Positions 4,945-6,838 of a stretch of DNA of 6,838 nucleotides are shown here, one piece after another; the first letter of the stretch is position 1, and every line of letters begins with the position of its first letter. Source of the stretch: Myxococcales bacterium (GTDB taxonomy: Bacteria > Myxococcota_A > Polyangia > Palsa-1104). Below the pieces are notes generated by a model. The model did no database searches. It had not been told where the DNA came from and worked only from the letters and a program-made list of their open reading frames with translations. The DNA lies in contig JAHFDU010000220.1 in NCBI GenBank assembly GCA_023248835.1, positions 1 to 6,838 on the forward strand. Direction: 5' to 3'. Both the position numbers and the translations under genes were made by a program.

Positions 4945-5737
4945 CTTTTTCAACCCGCGCCAAAACGCAGGTGACATTGTCGATGCCGCCGGCACGATTG
5001 GCGGCGGCGACCATTTCGGCGCAAGCCTCGTCGAGATCGCTTTTGGCATTCAGTATTTCGGCGAGCCCGGGGTCGCTGACCATACCGGAAAGTCCGTCGG
5101 AGCAGAGCAGATAGACATCACTTTCGCTGCTGTTGTCGGTGAGCAGATCGATCTGCATTGAGGGTTTCATGCCAAGGGCGCGCACGATCACATTCTTGTG
5201 CGGAAAATTTTCCGCCTCTTCCGCCGACAGATGGTTGATACGCATGTAATCGTTGACCAACGAATGATCGTCGGTGAGCTGCTGCAATTTCTGGCTACGA
5301 AACCGATAGACACGACTGTCGCCGACGTGACCGATGAGAACTTTATCGGCCATAAAATAGGTCGCCACCAAGGTCGTGCCCATGCCGTGTCGCGCCGGAT
5401 TGCGCTCGGCATCTTCACAAATCGCAGAATTGGCCAGCGCGATGGCATTTTTGAGCCGGCGGACTTGGCGCCGCTCTTCGGTTTCGATCGGAAACGGCCA
5501 AATGATCGGTCGTTCGATCTCGGTGGCGACATAGTGCGCGGCGGTGGTTTCGATCGCCATTTTGGAAGCGACTTCGCCGGAGGCGTGGCCGCCCATGCCG
5601 TCAGCGACGATGGCCAGGCGCTCGCTGCCGGGCAGGAAAAAACTGTCCTCGTTGTGCGCACGCCGCAGACCAACGTCGCTGAGACCAGCGAAGCGAACTT
5701 GTAAAGGCACGTTCTGTATCGCCAACGTCACACTCAT
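4940..5737 (-). CDS. PP2C-family serine/threonine protein phosphatase (Stp1/PrpC type)
   Basis: A 265-residue soluble metal-dependent phosphatase. Seen, in order: GLSDVGLRRAHNEDSF (18-33) with the R-x-x-NED block, VADGMGGHASGE (44-55), GTTLVA (120-125), HVGDSRVYRF (137-146), LTDDHSLV (154-161), LCSDGLSGMV (211-220) and GGIDNVTCVL (250-259). D46, D214 and D253 are in the metal-binding positions of the DGMGG, SDG and DN motifs, so the enzyme should be active. Length is typical for bacterial stand-alone PP2Cs, with no membrane segment or sensor domain. Known: such enzymes reverse phosphorylation by Hanks-type kinases; no kinase of that kind is seen in the window. The ATG at 5737-5735 overlaps the upstream gene's TGA as ATGA, so translation is probably coupled. 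The 3' end runs into an inverted-repeat element. Confidence 0.95.
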   Translation of the reverse strand: MSVTLAIQNVPLQVRFAGLSDVGLRRAHNEDSFFLPGSERLAIVADGMGGHASGEVASKMAIETTAAHYVATEIERPIIWPFPIETEERRQVRRLKNAIALANSAICEDAERNPARHGMGTTLVATYFMADKVLIGHVGDSRVYRFRSQKLQQLTDDHSLVNDYMRINHLSAEEAENFPHKNVIVRALGMKPSMQIDLLTDNSSESDVYLLCSDGLSGMVSDPGLAEILNAKSDLDEACAEMVAAANRAGGIDNVTCVLARVEKA

Positions 5738-6750
5738 TTGGACCGCCGCGCGACTTCGCCGATCTCCGGCACCAGCGCTTGTGATTCGAGCACTTCGTCG
5801 TCGGTGGCGCTGCCGGTCAAGCGAATGAATCTGAGCCGCGGCCCGGTGCGCAAAGTCAGCTCCTTTGCCTGTTCGTAGGCGTCGCCGTCGATGATGTATT
5901 CAATCTTATCATCGCTATAAAATGTCGCCTCTTTGGCAATCGCGTCGATCACTTTGTCGCGTCGCATCGGCTTGCCCATGTGAATGCGCGGCAGATCGAA
6001 GACGAAGCCGAGCGCTGAAGTGTGAATGCCGACCAGGGCGAAATAGCCCGGCCGATCGTTACAGCGATAAAAAGGTTTAAAACCAAGTCCGATCTGGTCG
6101 ACCACCGACGCAGCCACAGTAGTGAAATCTTGCCGCGCCCATTCATCGCCATCCGCAACAATGCGGGCATGGAATCGTCGGTAGACGCGCTTAGACAGTT
6201 CGCCCTCGACCATGGCGGAGGCGATGATGCGCCCGAGCACCTGTGCCGCCACCGGCGGCGAGGGATTTCCGGTGGCGTAGTACTCGTGCAAAAAGTTGTA
6301 GATGATGCCGGTGCCGAAAATGAAGCCGAACTTGTCGCCGATCTGCAAGAGCGGGCGTTCGAATACATCGAAGGATTGCATTTTTCCGCAGCGGTATTTG
6401 TCGACCAGCTCAAACAGCAGCTGCGGCGTGTCGCCGCGAATGTTGAGCGAATTGGCGATGGTGTTCATGGTGCCGCCGCGCAGAATAGCAACGAGCGGCA
6501 GCGGCTCTTCGCCGTACGTTTTGATAAGCGCTGTCAGGGTGTGGTGCAGGGTTCCGTCGCCGCCCGAGATGCCCAAAATGTCGATGCGCTCTTTTTTGAA
6601 CTCTTCCGAAACGCGATAGAGATCATCGAGCGACTGGGTCGCCTCGGCGACGCCGTGGCTGCCGATGAGGTAGCCAAGCTTGCGCGGCTTGGACGGATCG
6701 CGTTTGTTGGCGCGCGATCGCGGATTGGTGATGAGACCGATGCCAGGCAC
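5734..6750 (-). CDS. Diacylglycerol-kinase-family lipid kinase
   Basis: A 338-residue protein. Seen: GIGLITNPRSRANKR at the start (the family's 'NP.S..' strand-loop), DILGISGGDGTLHHTL (57-71) with the nucleotide-binding GGDGT at 63-67, AILRGGTMNTIANSL (88-102) as the second conserved glycine/asparagine loop, GFIFGTGIIYNF (142-153), and IDGD (287-290) near the place where relatives have a DGE motif. Known: this fold (DagK/YegS/BmrU and sphingosine kinase relatives) phosphorylates diacylglycerol or another lipid hydroxyl with ATP at the inner membrane face. The loop and IDGD variations mean the lipid substrate is open. The first start codon available is GTG 6750; the frame stays open to the window edge but has no other start there, and no clear Shine-Dalgarno is seen. 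It is the first visible gene of the operon with the PP2C phosphatase (4-base overlap). Confidence 0.88.
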   Translation of the reverse strand: MPGIGLITNPRSRANKRDPSKPRKLGYLIGSHGVAEATQSLDDLYRVSEEFKKERIDILGISGGDGTLHHTLTALIKTYGEEPLPLVAILRGGTMNTIANSLNIRGDTPQLLFELVDKYRCGKMQSFDVFERPLLQIGDKFGFIFGTGIIYNFLHEYYATGNPSPPVAAQVLGRIIASAMVEGELSKRVYRRFHARIVADGDEWARQDFTTVAASVVDQIGLGFKPFYRCNDRPGYFALVGIHTSALGFVFDLPRIHMGKPMRRDKVIDAIAKEATFYSDDKIEYIIDGDAYEQAKELTLRTGPRLRFIRLTGSATDDEVLESQALVPEIGEVARRSK

Positions 6751-6838
6751 GGCCGAGGAGTCTACCGCAAAACGCCAAAAAAAATGGTGTGGTGTGTGCC
6801 CTTGGTGCGGCTTGAGCGCTGCCGAATTCGCACTGCTT
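6751..6838. other. Right-edge sequence upstream of the lipid kinase, no gene called
   Basis: The 88 bases hold an A8 run on the plus strand (T8 on the minus strand, about 6777-6784) and GTGTGGTGTGTG. On the minus strand one frame stays open into the kinase and another ends in TAG at 6764-6762, which could be the tail of an upstream gene. The stretch is too short to support either. No convincing promoter is seen. Confidence 0.3.

Noticed and set aside
5198..5704. Plus-strand open frame of 168 residues opposite the PP2C gene
   Set aside because: The minus-strand frame has every PP2C motif; the opposite frame has none.
6762..6838. C-terminus of a further minus-strand gene ending in TAG at 6764-6762
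   Set aside because: Only about 24 codons visible with no recognisable motif.

Overview
This is a GC-rich bacterial window (about 60 % G+C by eye) with six near-complete or complete genes, one gene fragment and several intergenic inverted-repeat elements. Gene content (PilZ protein, bacterial calpain-like protease, archaeal-type glycogen debranching enzyme, PP2C phosphatase, diacylglycerol-kinase-like enzyme, GNAT toxin-antitoxin pair) and the repeats suggest a large-genome environmental Gram-negative, for example a deltaproteobacterial or related lineage. No marker gene is present, so the taxonomy is an inference.

Layout. Positions 1-334 (+) hold the C-terminus of an NCS1-family nucleobase/hydantoin transporter. 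It is followed at 351-764 (+) by a small divergent PilZ-like protein. Converging on it with a 4-base gap is a calpain-family (C2) cysteine protease on the minus strand (769-1674) with all catalytic motifs. Its upstream region (1675-1817) carries a perfect 10-bp inverted repeat and REP-like sequence. A 644-residue glycogen debranching enzyme (1818-3752, +) follows.

From 3753 to 4939 the window looks like accessory DNA. A MITE-like element with GTGGGC-repeat arms (3762-3966) is followed by an AT-rich promoter containing small palindromes. Next comes an overlapping ribbon-helix-helix antitoxin and GNAT acetyltransferase toxin (4016-4817). A nested inverted-repeat element (4828-4944) closes the segment and reaches into the last codons of the next gene.

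From 6750 down to 4940, on the minus strand, a diacylglycerol-kinase-family enzyme is followed by a PP2C protein phosphatase. The two share an ATGA stop/start overlap and so form a translationally coupled operon.

The genes do not form one pathway: transport, storage-polysaccharide breakdown, a stress/addiction module and a lipid-kinase/phosphatase operon sit side by side. The points most worth a second look are the toxin-antitoxin pair with its compact promoter and candidate operators, the repeats that flank it, the bacterial calpain, and the kinase-phosphatase coupling. I see no CRISPR array, tRNA, rRNA or transposase gene.
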